From assembly GCF_900114445.1 (NCBI RefSeq), contig NZ_FOTB01000005.1, positions 186,001 through 250,000 of the forward strand: 64,000 bases of DNA, read 5' to 3'. Below are positions 17,296 to 26,050 of the stretch, piece by piece. The notes beneath the pieces were generated by a model. That model made no database searches, was not told the DNA's origin, and saw nothing but the letters and a program-made list of their open reading frames with translations. Source of the stretch: Salinicoccus halodurans. Its GTDB lineage: Bacteria; Bacillota; Bacilli; Staphylococcales; Salinicoccaceae. The stretch's first letter is position 1. Each line of letters opens with the position of its first letter. The position numbers and the translations under genes are program-made.

Positions 17296-17892
17296 ATGAA
17301 GAAATTACTGCTCACAGGTTTTGAGCCATTTTTGAAATTCAGATCCAATCCGACAGAGGCGGCTGTGCGTGAACTCGGTGGCCTGGAAATAGGGGAGTAT
17401 GCTGTAACAGGGAAAGTGTACCCTGTCGTTTTTGATAAAATCGATGAATTAATTACAAATGACATCAAAGAAGAACAGCCGGATGCCGTCATCTGTCTCG
17501 GGCTTGCCGGCGGACGGCATACAATCCATATAGAGCGCATCGCAATCAACTGCATAGATGGCCGGCCGGATAATGATGGATTCAATCCCGACGGGGAGAA
17601 GATTGACGAGACAGGACCGGATGGCCTGTTCTCAACACTGCCGGTAAAGAAACTTGAAGCAGTGCTGAAGGAAAAGGAAATCCCTGCAAAAATATCCAAC
17701 ACCGCCGGTACTTATCTGTGCAACAATGTGATGTACTCTGCGCTCAATCATATCCGGAAGAATGATATGGATATACGCGCCGGCTTCATCCACATTCCTG
17801 CACATCATGAAATCGGGACGGAACTTGATATCCCGAGCTGGTCCCAGGAGGACATCACGCGGGCGGTACGAACGATTATAGAAAAAATTTAA
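17296..17892 (+). CDS. pcp: Pyroglutamyl-peptidase I
   Basis: Cysteine peptidase (family C15) that removes N-terminal 5-oxoproline from peptides in the cytoplasm. The 198-residue protein starts at ATG 17296 after GGTGGGAG. It carries the catalytic triad of the family: E80 (IHIERIAIN), C142 (NTAGTYLCNN) and H166 (FIHIPAHHE), plus the N-terminal TGFEPF motif. It follows the peptide-binding lipoprotein and the 5-oxoprolinase operon, so released 5-oxoproline could be turned to glutamate by PxpABC. Separate promoter likely, because a terminator lies just upstream. Confidence 0.95.
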   Translation: MKKLLLTGFEPFLKFRSNPTEAAVRELGGLEIGEYAVTGKVYPVVFDKIDELITNDIKEEQPDAVICLGLAGGRHTIHIERIAINCIDGRPDNDGFNPDGEKIDETGPDGLFSTLPVKKLEAVLKEKEIPAKISNTAGTYLCNNVMYSALNHIRKNDMDIRAGFIHIPAHHEIGTELDIPSWSQEDITRAVRTIIEKI

Positions 17893-18038
17893 TTGAAATG
17901 ATATGTGAAATAACTATCAATTTTTCTAGTTTTTAAACATTTTTCATGATAATATGATTTTAAATGCATCCAGAATATCCAGATGAAGGATATCCTGGAA
18001 TACATACCCTAAACTGTTATAAAACTCGGAGGCGCTTT

Positions 18039-18761
18039 ATGGAATTAAGCAAAGTGAAAAATTATGATGAAATGAGCATGGAAGCAGCAAAAATCGTATT
18101 TGAGAAAATTGTGAATTCAAACAGGCTGGTACTGGGCCTTGCGACAGGTTCGACACCGGAAAAGATGTATGAATACCTGGCAGACATGCTTAATAAAAAT
18201 AAAGTGGACTTGTCACATGTGTACACGGTGAATCTCGATGAGTATGTTGGTCTTTCGCCGGAAGATACACAAAGCTACAATTACTATATGAGAGAGATTT
18301 TCTTTGATAAAGTGAACATCCCGCTTGAGAATACAAAACTCCCTGACGGTGTTGCAGAAGATCTCGACAGAGAGACGGAAGCATATGACGAGATGATCGA
18401 AAATTTGGGCGGGGTGGACCTGCAGATCCTCGGAATCGGCAGAAACGCACATATCGCCTTCAACGAACCGGGAACTTCATTCGATTCCGGAACGCATGTC
18501 GTCGATCTGACAGAAAGTACAATCCAGGACAATGCAAGATTCTTCGAGAAAATTGAAGATGTTCCTACAAAAGCAGTTTCAATGGGACTTGGAACAATCA
18601 TGAACGCAAAAAGCATCCTGCTCCTCGCTTCAGGTGAAGGTAAAAAACAGGCGCTTCAGGACATGATCCACGGTAAAGTTACTGAAGAGGTGCCGGCATC
18701 AATTCTTCAGCGCCATCATGATGTAAAAGTGATCACTGATGTAGAAGATATAAAATTATAA
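18039..18761 (+). CDS. nagB: Glucosamine-6-phosphate deaminase
   Basis: Converts glucosamine-6-phosphate to fructose-6-phosphate and ammonia. The 240-residue protein starts at ATG 18039 after CGGAGG. Motifs are LGLATGSTPEKMYE (phosphate binding), VNLDEYVGL (catalytic Asp) and GIGRNAHIAFNEPG. The last has Ala where most NagB proteins have Gly in NGHIAFNEP; the catalytic His is kept. nagA and a GlcNAc PTS gene lie ~15 kb away, so the pathway is split. The 146-nt leader contains an imperfect 10-bp hairpin (about 17970-17998) of unknown role. Confidence 0.94.
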   Translation: MELSKVKNYDEMSMEAAKIVFEKIVNSNRLVLGLATGSTPEKMYEYLADMLNKNKVDLSHVYTVNLDEYVGLSPEDTQSYNYYMREIFFDKVNIPLENTKLPDGVAEDLDRETEAYDEMIENLGGVDLQILGIGRNAHIAFNEPGTSFDSGTHVVDLTESTIQDNARFFEKIEDVPTKAVSMGLGTIMNAKSILLLASGEGKKQALQDMIHGKVTEEVPASILQRHHDVKVITDVEDIKL

Positions 18762-18776
18762 ATTTCGAATGAAGAT

Positions 18777-18805
18777 CCTCCGCATCTGTGTGCGGAGGGT
18801 TTTTG
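18777..18805 (+). terminator. nagB terminator
   Basis: A perfect 8-bp GC-rich stem (18777-18784 with 18791-18798) is followed by a T-tract. Confidence 0.85.
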
Positions 18806-18878
18806 TTGTTGAAAAAACAGATGAACGGAAGCAAGGAGAGGGTGAGAAGCTGTCTGTTTAGCGGCCACTGATCCATTT

Positions 18879-19034
18879 CGTATCAGTGATTACAGATCAT
18901 TGATACGGAACACTCCCTTGCATATCAGTGATCACAAATCATTGATGTGGAACACTCCCTTCCATATCAGTGATCATAAATCATTGATACGGAACATCCA
19001 CCTGCATATCAGTGATCTTTATTCCGGTGATGCG
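18879..19034 (+). repeat. 42-bp tandem repeat in a convergent intergenic region
   Basis: Three full units (18879-18920, 18921-18962, 18963-19004) and a partial fourth (19005 to about 19034). Each unit holds two near-palindromic boxes, ATCAGTGAT and ATCATTGAT, separated by 5-6 nt, then a TGGAACACTCCCTT-like stretch. A further half-box (CACTGATCC) lies just upstream. The length is a multiple of three and one frame reads 14-residue repeats (HISDHKSL...), but that frame has no start or ribosome site. It fills the 347-nt gene-free gap between nagB and the ABC permease gene; nothing else was seen there except the two terminators. Confidence 0.85.
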
Positions 19035-19062
19035 ACAGGGAATAATAAAATACCCGCTCAAA

Positions 19063-19092
19063 TAAAAAAGGAAGGACCGGCAAGTCCTTCCT
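19063..19092 (-). terminator. Terminator of the ABC exporter operon
   Basis: Stem 19069-19077 with 19084-19092 is followed on the minus strand by TTTTTTATTT. Confidence 0.85.
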
Positions 19093-19107
19093 GTAAAATG
19101 AAGCAGA

Positions 19108-20328
19108 TTATTCTCTTCTGATCCTCTTGAGATTTTTCAGTATCCCTTTATCCGTTGAGAGGACGCTGTTCCTGTAGATGCTTGCCGCGAGCCAGATGAC
19201 GATGGCGATGGTGACGAGCAATATCAGGACACCGAGGAGGAGTTCGACCTGGCTGGTACCCTCATGCATTGCCCGAAGCGGCATGACGAACGGTGTGAAC
19301 GGCGGAACATAGCTTGAAACTGTAACGAGCATGTTCTCGCTTGTCCAGATGTTGAAGATTGCGATATAGAATCCGATCAGCGAGAACATCGTGACAGGGA
19401 GCAATGCCTGCTGCAGGTCTTCCATCCTGCTGATGAATGAACCGAGCAGTGCTGAAATGGACAGGTAGAGTATCAGGCCAAGCACCAGATAGATCAGCGA
19501 ATAGATTGCCAGTGTGACTGTGCGGTCGTTCGATTCCAGTCCGAATTCGGAAATCAGGTCGTTGAAATCGAAGAGCTGGATTGCTGCAACGACTGCGAGC
19601 ACGAACACAAAAAGCTGGGTCAGACTGACCGAAATCATTGCGGATATTTTGGCCATCAGATGGGTAACCGGAGGTACGCTTGATACGATCATCTCTATGA
19701 CACGGGATGTTTTCTCCATCGCTATTTCCGTTCCTATCTGACTCGCATAGTTGATGATGATGAAGAACATGATGATGACTGTGACATAGAAGATGATGCT
19801 GTTCAAAGGATTCATCTCCGCGGCAGCTTCCTCTTCTTCCTCGGCACCTTCCTCTGATGCGATGTCATAATTGATCGCCGGTGCCTCACCAAGGCTGGCC
19901 GTTTCTTCCGGTGAAAGGTTGAGTGCCTGGATTGTATTCATCCGCTGCACTTCGCCAAGCGCGGTCTCAATCTCCGTTTTCTGTTCTTCCGGAAGGTCAT
20001 TTTCGGCGGAGATTGTAAATGTCAGCGGGTCCGTTTCTTCCAATGTCAGTATCGCACCTGTAGGCGGGGCGTCCCCGCCTTCATATGGTTCGATGCTGAA
20101 TTCCGAGTCCATGGATTCGAACATCGATTCAATGGATGCGTACTGCGCCTCTTCCGCATCGACCTGAAGTGTCGTCACTTCTTCACTCGAATCGAAGATA
20201 TCCATGATCTTATCAATATTTGCTGCCAAAAAGATCAGCAGGACGATGATGAGTGTACTGATGATGAACGATTTTGCCCGTACTTTGGAAACATATGTCT
20301 GCAGGAAAGTTGTCATGAATTTATTCAT
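19108..20328 (-). CDS. ABC-2 type exporter permease (NatB/YhaP-like)
   Basis: Membrane partner of the ATPase encoded just upstream. The 406-residue protein has one N-terminal helix (about residues 20-38) and a large extracytoplasmic loop rich in Glu (about 45-185, including an E-run near 165-172). Five helices make up the C-terminal half (SIIFYVTVIIMFFIIINYASQIG and later). This is the layout of NatB/YhaP sodium or drug exporters, though the substrate here is unknown. The ATPase gene overlaps its start by 8 nt, so translation is coupled. Confidence 0.88.
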   Translation of the reverse strand: MNKFMTTFLQTYVSKVRAKSFIISTLIIVLLIFLAANIDKIMDIFDSSEEVTTLQVDAEEAQYASIESMFESMDSEFSIEPYEGGDAPPTGAILTLEETDPLTFTISAENDLPEEQKTEIETALGEVQRMNTIQALNLSPEETASLGEAPAINYDIASEEGAEEEEEAAAEMNPLNSIIFYVTVIIMFFIIINYASQIGTEIAMEKTSRVIEMIVSSVPPVTHLMAKISAMISVSLTQLFVFVLAVVAAIQLFDFNDLISEFGLESNDRTVTLAIYSLIYLVLGLILYLSISALLGSFISRMEDLQQALLPVTMFSLIGFYIAIFNIWTSENMLVTVSSYVPPFTPFVMPLRAMHEGTSQVELLLGVLILLVTIAIVIWLAASIYRNSVLSTDKGILKNLKRIRRE

Positions 20329-21220
20329 ATTGACGACCTACTTTCGAAATGAAAATGTCGTTGAGCGAAGGTTCGTTCACCTGGAAGCGTTTGAAATATC
20401 CCAGTTTCACAATTTCATTGTAGATCGGTTCGGCGAATTTTTCATCTGCTATTTTCAATGTCGTTTTCTTTCTGATCTGCTTCATGTCCAGCACTCCCGG
20501 CATCTGACTCAGGAATGAAATATCATGATCTCCTTCGATGATGATCTCCTTCTGCCCGAAGTCGCTCTTAATCTGGTCGATATTGCCGCTCACGACCTGG
20601 GCGCCGTGGTTGAGAATGCAGAGTTCCTCGCACAGTTCCTCAACATGTTCCATCCGGTGTGTACTGAAAATGATTGTTGCACCTTTTCTGTTGAGCTCTT
20701 TCACTGATTTTTTAAGTATCTCCACATTGACGGGATCGAGACCACTGAACGGTTCATCCAGAATGATGAGGTCCGGTTCGTGTATAATTGAGGCGATAAG
20801 CTGTATCTTCTGCTGGTTCCCCTTCGAAAGTTTCTCGATGCGCTTGTTGCGGTTTTCCGGAACTTCGAATCGTTCCAGCCATTCATCAAGCTTTACATCG
20901 ATGTCACGCTTCGCCATGCCTTTCAGCTGGGCGAGATACCGGATCTGTTCTTCGACTTTGAGTTTCGGGTGCAGTCCACGCTCTTCAGGCAGGTAGCCGA
21001 TGCGGTTTGTGACGCTGTAGTCAATCGGGTTTCCGTTGTATGTAATGGTGCCCTCCGTCTGTTTCAGAAGCCCGAGTATCATCCGGAAGGTCGTCGTCTT
21101 GCCCGCACCGTTTCCACCCAGGAATCCGTACATGCTGCCGGTGGGCACAGTGAGGTTGATGTCATCAACTGCAATGTTTTCGTTGAATTTCTTCGTAAGC
21201 TGTTTCAGTTCAAGTGACAT
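20321..21220 (-). CDS. ABC transporter ATPase (NatA/YhaQ-like)
   Basis: A 299-residue nucleotide-binding subunit with Walker A GGNGAGKTT (residues ~35-43), signature LSKGNQQK, Walker B LIILDEPFSGLDP and the His-switch FSTHRMEH. A C-terminal extension of ~80 residues ends in PSLNDIFISKVG, typical of the YhaQ/NatA group. It works with the ABC-2 permease overlapping its 3' end. It is divergent from the homodimeric exporter gene at 21319. Confidence 0.92.
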   Translation of the reverse strand: MSLELKQLTKKFNENIAVDDINLTVPTGSMYGFLGGNGAGKTTTFRMILGLLKQTEGTITYNGNPIDYSVTNRIGYLPEERGLHPKLKVEEQIRYLAQLKGMAKRDIDVKLDEWLERFEVPENRNKRIEKLSKGNQQKIQLIASIIHEPDLIILDEPFSGLDPVNVEILKKSVKELNRKGATIIFSTHRMEHVEELCEELCILNHGAQVVSGNIDQIKSDFGQKEIIIEGDHDISFLSQMPGVLDMKQIRKKTTLKIADEKFAEPIYNEIVKLGYFKRFQVNEPSLNDIFISKVGRQYE

Positions 21221-21318
21221 GGCATTTCCTCCTTTTCTTACATTGATTTTATCATAGTGAAATGTATGTTGTTACTATATACTTAATAATACTTGAGATA
21301 AAAATGAGGTCGTAGCAT

Positions 21319-23067
21319 ATGAAAGATAAAACACAGGAACACTCCGCTTCATTTGCGGATTTCATGAGACTGATCAAGCGGACACAGTTGAATAAAGGGC
21401 TTTTCACACTTGCGATCGTGCTTACTTTATTCGGCACCATCGGCAGCCTGATCGTACCGCTTCTGACCCAGAGTTTCATCGACGGGTTCAACACCGAGAT
21501 GTTCTCGGCCGGAATCATCGTCCTGATCATTTCCGTATTCCTCCTCAGTGCCGTGCTGGACGGGATTTCCTACTATATACTGGCGCGGGTCGGCCAGACG
21601 ATCATCTCGAAGCTCAGGGAAATTGTATGGGACAAATTTTTAAAGCTGCCTGTCAGCTATTTTGACCAGACGAAAAGCGGGGAGTCCGTCAGCCGGGTAG
21701 TCAATGACACGGCAATCATCAAAGATCTCATCACAAGCCATTTCCCGCAGCTCATCGGCGGCATCATGTCGGTTGTCGGATCGGTGGTCATTTTATTCGT
21801 CCTGGACTGGCGCATGTCACTCATCATGTTCATATCCGTGCCGATTTCAATCGTGGTCATCATGCCGCTCGGGAAAAAGATGAGCAGGATATCGAAGAAG
21901 CTGCAGGATGAAACAGCGAAATTCACTGGCAGTGTCCAGGAGACACTGAGTGAAATAAGATTGATGAAATCCTTCAACGGCGAAGACTATGAAAGACAGA
22001 AAGGGCGTGCCGGCATCCGGAACCTTTATAAATACGGCATGCAGGAAGCTAAAATCAATGCCTTCCTGTCACCGATCATGGGCACGGTCATGATGTTTGT
22101 CATCATACTGATCATCGGCTACGGCGGCCTCCGCGTCGCTGAAGGCACGCTGTCGATCGGGACGATGGTGGCCTTTCTGCTCTATCTTTTCCAGATAATC
22201 ATGCCTATGACGATGTTCGCCATGTTTTTCACCGAGTATAATAAAGCCCTCGGCGCCACTGACAGGATCATCGGAATATTGGACAGGGCGGAAGAGGCGG
22301 ATGCTGAACAGATGACGGCGGAAGAACAACTTCAGTTCAACAGTCTGGAGTTTAAGGATGTCCATTTCGGCTACGGCGAAGATACGCCTGTACTGCACGG
22401 CATCAGCTTCATGACCGGGCATAATCAGAAAGTGGCATTCGTCGGTCCAAGCGGAAGCGGAAAATCGACAGTGTTTGCACTGATCGAAAGATATTATGAT
22501 GTAAGCGAAGGTTCGATTGAAATCGACGGAGTGGATATCCGTGAGCTCCCACTTGAAACGCTCAGGAAAAACATCGGATATGTCGCGCAGGAAAGTTCGG
22601 TCATTTCAGGGAGCATCCTTGAAAACATCACTTATGGTCTGAGGGAAGAGGACTATACGCGGGAAGAAGTGGAAATGGCAGTGGAACGGTCTTACGCAAA
22701 AGAGTTCATAGATGCGCTTGAAGCAGGTCTCGATACACAGGTGGGTGAACGCGGTGTGAAACTCTCAGGCGGGCAGAGGCAGCGTATCGGCATCGCCCGT
22801 GCATTTTTGAAAAATCCGAAACTGCTCATGCTGGACGAGGCGACAGCGAGTCTCGACTCCAGGTCGGAACGGTATGTACAGGGAGCGCTGGATGAACTGA
22901 TGGAAGGCCGCACAGTGCTTGTGATTGCACACAGGCTGTCCACTGTTGTAAACTCAGATAATATATTCTTCATTGATAATGGGTATCTGACGGGGAACGG
23001 AACACATCAGGAACTCATGACCACGCATGAGATGTACAGAATATTTACAGAACAGCAATTTGGCTGA
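21319..23067 (+). CDS. ABC multidrug-type exporter, permease-ATPase fusion
   Basis: A 582-residue half-transporter of the MsbA/LmrA/BmrA type that acts as a dimer. Six transmembrane helices fill residues ~25-310, with the coupling region GTFDxT-like PVSYFDQTKSGESVSRVVND near residue 115. The ATPase follows, with Walker A GPSGSGKST, Q-loop VAQESSVISGS, signature LSGGQRQRIGIARAF, Walker B LLMLDEATASLD and the switch His in VIAHRLSTV. Substrate unknown. The VanZ gene follows after 18 nt, suggesting an operon with 23086 and 23663. Confidence 0.93.
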   Translation: MKDKTQEHSASFADFMRLIKRTQLNKGLFTLAIVLTLFGTIGSLIVPLLTQSFIDGFNTEMFSAGIIVLIISVFLLSAVLDGISYYILARVGQTIISKLREIVWDKFLKLPVSYFDQTKSGESVSRVVNDTAIIKDLITSHFPQLIGGIMSVVGSVVILFVLDWRMSLIMFISVPISIVVIMPLGKKMSRISKKLQDETAKFTGSVQETLSEIRLMKSFNGEDYERQKGRAGIRNLYKYGMQEAKINAFLSPIMGTVMMFVIILIIGYGGLRVAEGTLSIGTMVAFLLYLFQIIMPMTMFAMFFTEYNKALGATDRIIGILDRAEEADAEQMTAEEQLQFNSLEFKDVHFGYGEDTPVLHGISFMTGHNQKVAFVGPSGSGKSTVFALIERYYDVSEGSIEIDGVDIRELPLETLRKNIGYVAQESSVISGSILENITYGLREEDYTREEVEMAVERSYAKEFIDALEAGLDTQVGERGVKLSGGQRQRIGIARAFLKNPKLLMLDEATASLDSRSERYVQGALDELMEGRTVLVIAHRLSTVVNSDNIFFIDNGYLTGNGTHQELMTTHEMYRIFTEQQFG

Positions 23068-23085
23068 TAGATGAGAGGAATGGAA

Positions 23086-23649
23086 ATGTACGAATTATAT
23101 AATGCATTCGAACCGATAATACCGGTTTTCATCATATTGTTCTTTGCGGTCGTATTCATTACGCTGCTCATCAATAACCGCAGTGGATACAAACTGGATA
23201 ACAGAAGGAAAATCGTCAGCTACCTTACATATGTCGGACTGGTGATGACGCTGATCGGCATGGCACTGGTTACGCTGCTGCCGAGTAATAATCCGGAAAA
23301 AGTCACTTCGTTCATACCGTTTCTGAGCATCATTGAGACATGGGAATACGCAACGACGAGAGCCATCATCAATTCACTTTTGATGAACATCATTCTTTTC
23401 GTCCCCTTCGGGTTCTTTGTATATTTACTGATACGGAGAGCATTTTTAACGGTATTACTGGCGTTTATGGCTTCGATATCCATAGAATTCCTCCAGTATG
23501 TATTGCCGATCGGCAGGATTTCCAATGTGGACGACGTGATTCTCAATACCGTCGGAGGCATCGTTGGTATGGTGTCCGGTACAATATTTGCAAAATTTGG
23601 AATTGTCTATTATATTAGAGATGGGGGTAGTGATAACAACAAACATTAA
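23086..23649 (+). CDS. VanZ-family membrane protein
   Basis: A protein of about 187 residues with five hydrophobic helices and the VanZ core: NIILFVPFGFFVYLL, then SIEFLQYVLPIGR and SNVDDVILNTVGGIVG. The start is uncertain; ATGs at 23071, 23080 and 23086 are in frame, and 23086 has the best spacing from GAGAGG. VanZ proteins confer low-level teicoplanin resistance in some settings, but most chromosomal members are of unknown role. It probably shares a transcript with the exporter upstream. Confidence 0.85.
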   Translation: MYELYNAFEPIIPVFIILFFAVVFITLLINNRSGYKLDNRRKIVSYLTYVGLVMTLIGMALVTLLPSNNPEKVTSFIPFLSIIETWEYATTRAIINSLLMNIILFVPFGFFVYLLIRRAFLTVLLAFMASISIEFLQYVLPIGRISNVDDVILNTVGGIVGMVSGTIFAKFGIVYYIRDGGSDNNKH

Positions 23650-23662
23650 GGGGGATGAAAGC

Positions 23663-24055
23663 ATGCACAAGAGATTAAAAAACATGGAAGGCACAGTGCT
23701 TATCGAGAATGAAGTGGTAGGTCCTGAGCTGGTCGGGACGATCGAGTACGAGCAGGATGGCAGACATGAGTTCTATGGTGCGATCATACCTACAACCCAT
23801 CGTTTATTCATAAGGATCCACACCGATGATAATGAAATCGAGAGCCACGACGTGCTGTACAAGGATATTACAGGAATCAGTAAAGAAAAGCTGCTGATGA
23901 TCGGTACGGTGATCCATGTCTGGATCGGGGAAAATATAGGCTTGAGCCTTAAAAGTGTTTCAGACGGCAGTATAGAGAGATTTTTAGAGTTCTTATATAA
24001 ATACAGGACACGGGAACTGCATCTGGAACCGGAACAGCAGAGCAATGCCGGATAG
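23663..24055 (+). CDS. Hypothetical protein, PH-like fold suspected
   Basis: A 130-residue soluble protein starting at ATG 23663, after GGGGGATG and 13 nt behind the VanZ gene. The pattern of alternating strands (EFYGAIIPTTHRLFIRIH, DVLYKDITGISKEKLLMIGTVIHVWIGEN) followed by a C-terminal helix (RFLEFLYKYRTREL) resembles bacterial PH or YokE-like domains that convert a general stress or membrane signal. No catalytic motif is evident. Function unknown. Confidence 0.7.
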   Translation: MHKRLKNMEGTVLIENEVVGPELVGTIEYEQDGRHEFYGAIIPTTHRLFIRIHTDDNEIESHDVLYKDITGISKEKLLMIGTVIHVWIGENIGLSLKSVSDGSIERFLEFLYKYRTRELHLEPEQQSNAG

Positions 24056-24080
24056 CCGGATACAATATTTCATAAATGGA

Positions 24081-24107
24081 GGACCGGGTCATCATCCGGT
24101 CCTTTTT
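24081..24107 (+). terminator. Terminator of the exporter-VanZ unit
   Basis: GGACCGG (24081-24087) pairs with CCGGTCC (24096-24102), followed by TTTTT. Confidence 0.85.
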
Positions 24108-24181
24108 AAATAGCATATATTTTAACCGGGGAACCTTTGGTGTATAATGAAAACTGATTCGGACGTAAAGGACTTGTAAAA

Positions 24182-25105
24182 ATGAAGCTTAAATTTATGA
24201 TGGCAGTGGTTCTGTCGGTTTTGTGCCTGTCAGCCTGCAGCAGTTTCCGGGAGACAGGGATTTCGGATGATAGGGAAATCAGGCAGATAATGACGGAGCA
24301 CAGTGAGGAAATCGAACTTCCTGCCAATCCAAAAAGGGTTGTGCTGTTCCGCGGGATTGATGCCGGTAATGCGGAACTTCTCGGCGGGAGTACAGTTGGT
24401 GTGAACGGAATCGTCCAGGACAGCGGATATTCAGATGAATTCCTGGGCGCGGATGTTACATATTTGGAACACGGTGATCTGGATGCGCTTGAGGCGGTCA
24501 ATCCGGATCTGATTGTGACGTATACGCCGGATGAGCATTTGTTTGAATATCAGGAAATCGCCCCGACAGTACAGGTGAATTACAGCACTTCCACATTCAG
24601 TCCGTTCAAGGAACGCCTGTATTTGACGCACCTGTTCAATCTGGGTGTCATTCTGAATAAAGAGGAAAAGGCGGAAGAGATAGGGGATGCCTGGCTGGAG
24701 GAATCGACCCGGCTGCAGCGGGAAGCGGCGGAACGTGTCGCGGGGAATACTGCTGTCGTGCTTTCGAAAGAAGATGACGGGTATTTCCTTTATGATGAAT
24801 ACACGGCTTTTGGTACTGAGGCGGTCTACGATGTCCTGAAGTTCGGGATTGATGAGACCCTTGCCGCCGAATTCGAGGAGCGGGGATCAGGGTCCAAAAA
24901 ACTCCGGGAGCTTGCAGAGATAGAATCGGACTATATATTTGTGAGTGTCAGAGAAGGTGAGGCAGACGGAGTTAAGGAAGAGGTGGCACAGGCATTTGAT
25001 GTGCCGCCCGGGCAAGTCATCCTGCTCGATTACGGAACTTTCAGGCTGAACGATCTGATATCGGTCGAGAAGCAGACAAAAGAGATTATAGAACGCATAA
25101 AATAG
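24182..25105 (+). CDS. Iron-siderophore-type ABC substrate-binding lipoprotein
   Basis: A 307-residue periplasmic-binding protein of the FecB/BtuF class. The signal peptide ends in lipobox LSAC (Cys about residue 19), so it is membrane-anchored outside the cell. The core shows PANPKRVVLFRGIDAGNAELLGG, PDLIVTYTPDEHLFEYQEIAPTVQV and a long helix before the C-terminal lobe, as in ferric-siderophore or haem binding proteins. ATG 24182 follows AAAGGAC; TATAAT lies near 24142. No Fur box and no permease or ATPase genes are adjacent, so it must rely on distant partners. Confidence 0.85.
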   Translation: MKLKFMMAVVLSVLCLSACSSFRETGISDDREIRQIMTEHSEEIELPANPKRVVLFRGIDAGNAELLGGSTVGVNGIVQDSGYSDEFLGADVTYLEHGDLDALEAVNPDLIVTYTPDEHLFEYQEIAPTVQVNYSTSTFSPFKERLYLTHLFNLGVILNKEEKAEEIGDAWLEESTRLQREAAERVAGNTAVVLSKEDDGYFLYDEYTAFGTEAVYDVLKFGIDETLAAEFEERGSGSKKLRELAEIESDYIFVSVREGEADGVKEEVAQAFDVPPGQVILLDYGTFRLNDLISVEKQTKEIIERIK

Positions 25106-25132
25106 GCATGCCGTGACGGGCATGCCTATTTT
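25101..25132 (+). terminator. Terminator overlapping the stop codon of the binding lipoprotein gene
   Basis: A perfect 12-bp stem (25101-25112 with 25119-25130) contains the TAG stop in its left arm; a short T-run follows. Confidence 0.75.
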
Positions 25133-25174
25133 CGGTATGATAAGGGTAATAATACTACGTATGGAGATGATCAG

Positions 25175-26050
25175 ATGGCGGAGGACAAAGTATTTCCCGA
25201 AGAGTTCGGCTTCCACTTCTCGCAGGGCAACTTCGGCCGGATTTACAGACAGACGGTCAAAGACTTTCGTTTGAGCATGGGAGAAGCCGAATTTGTACAG
25301 TCAGCAGAGAATTTCAATGACGGCGCCGGCACATTTTCACTGAAGCGCAGCAATCAGCTTGAACCGGGAATCAAACGCTATCAGTGGGTTGCAGAAGACA
25401 GCGGGCGGATGATCGTTACGGCCTTCAACAATGCCGGGGAGATCATCGGCATCCAGTTTGATATTTATGAAAAGTTCGATACGGACAGGGAAGTTACGAT
25501 TAACAGTTACCGGGTCCCGTTCACGGGGGAATGGTTTGTGCTGTGGGGCGGGAATGACAGCTTCCTCAATTATCATTACTCGCATAAACATCAGCGGTAT
25601 GCCTATGACTTCATCAAAAAAGTTGAGGGCGGGGCATGGGCCGGTGATCCGGAGCAGCTGTTGTCCTATCATGCGTTCGGCGAGGATGTCGTTGCTCCGA
25701 GGCCGGGTAAAGTCATCCATGTCATAAAGGATGTCGAAGACAATGCACCGCACCGGATGAATACGGTCTCCCCTGAAGGCAACTGCATCATTTTGGAACA
25801 CGGCTATAATGAATACTCGATGCTTGCACATCTCAGGGAACATTCCATCACGGTCGAAGTCGGCGATGAAGTGGAATGGGGACATAAAATCGCCCAGTGC
25901 GGCAACAGCGGCGCATCAGATACACCGCATCTCCATTTCCATGTCATGAACGGCTCCCACCCTTACGAAGCGGATTCAATCAGGATCCAGTTTGCCGAAG
26001 GGCGCGAACCGAAGCAGGGGGATACTGTGAAAGGGCGTATGAGAACATGA
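25175..26050 (+). CDS. M23-family metallopeptidase-domain protein without signal peptide
   Basis: A 291-residue protein. An N-terminal ~120-residue beta-rich part of unknown family precedes a LytM/M23 domain with the zinc-site motifs HKHQRYAYD (H139, D145) and HLHFHV (H252, H254), plus LEHGYNEYSMLAHL. M23 enzymes normally cut peptidoglycan cross-bridges outside the cell, yet no signal peptide or transmembrane helix is present at the ATG 25175 start or upstream. It may act inside the cell, be exported by another route, or be a non-lytic homologue. It overlaps the AlkA gene by 4 nt (ATGA). Confidence 0.82.
   Translation: MAEDKVFPEEFGFHFSQGNFGRIYRQTVKDFRLSMGEAEFVQSAENFNDGAGTFSLKRSNQLEPGIKRYQWVAEDSGRMIVTAFNNAGEIIGIQFDIYEKFDTDREVTINSYRVPFTGEWFVLWGGNDSFLNYHYSHKHQRYAYDFIKKVEGGAWAGDPEQLLSYHAFGEDVVAPRPGKVIHVIKDVEDNAPHRMNTVSPEGNCIILEHGYNEYSMLAHLREHSITVEVGDEVEWGHKIAQCGNSGASDTPHLHFHVMNGSHPYEADSIRIQFAEGREPKQGDTVKGRMRT

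Noticed and set aside
18879-19034. CRISPR array
   Set aside because: Units are contiguous near-identical 42-mers without unique spacers, and there are no cas genes.
18843-19121. Open frame through the 42-bp repeats reading 14-residue units
   Set aside because: No ATG/GTG start with a ribosome site, and it runs into the terminator of the convergent gene; the repeat length divisible by three may be coincidence.
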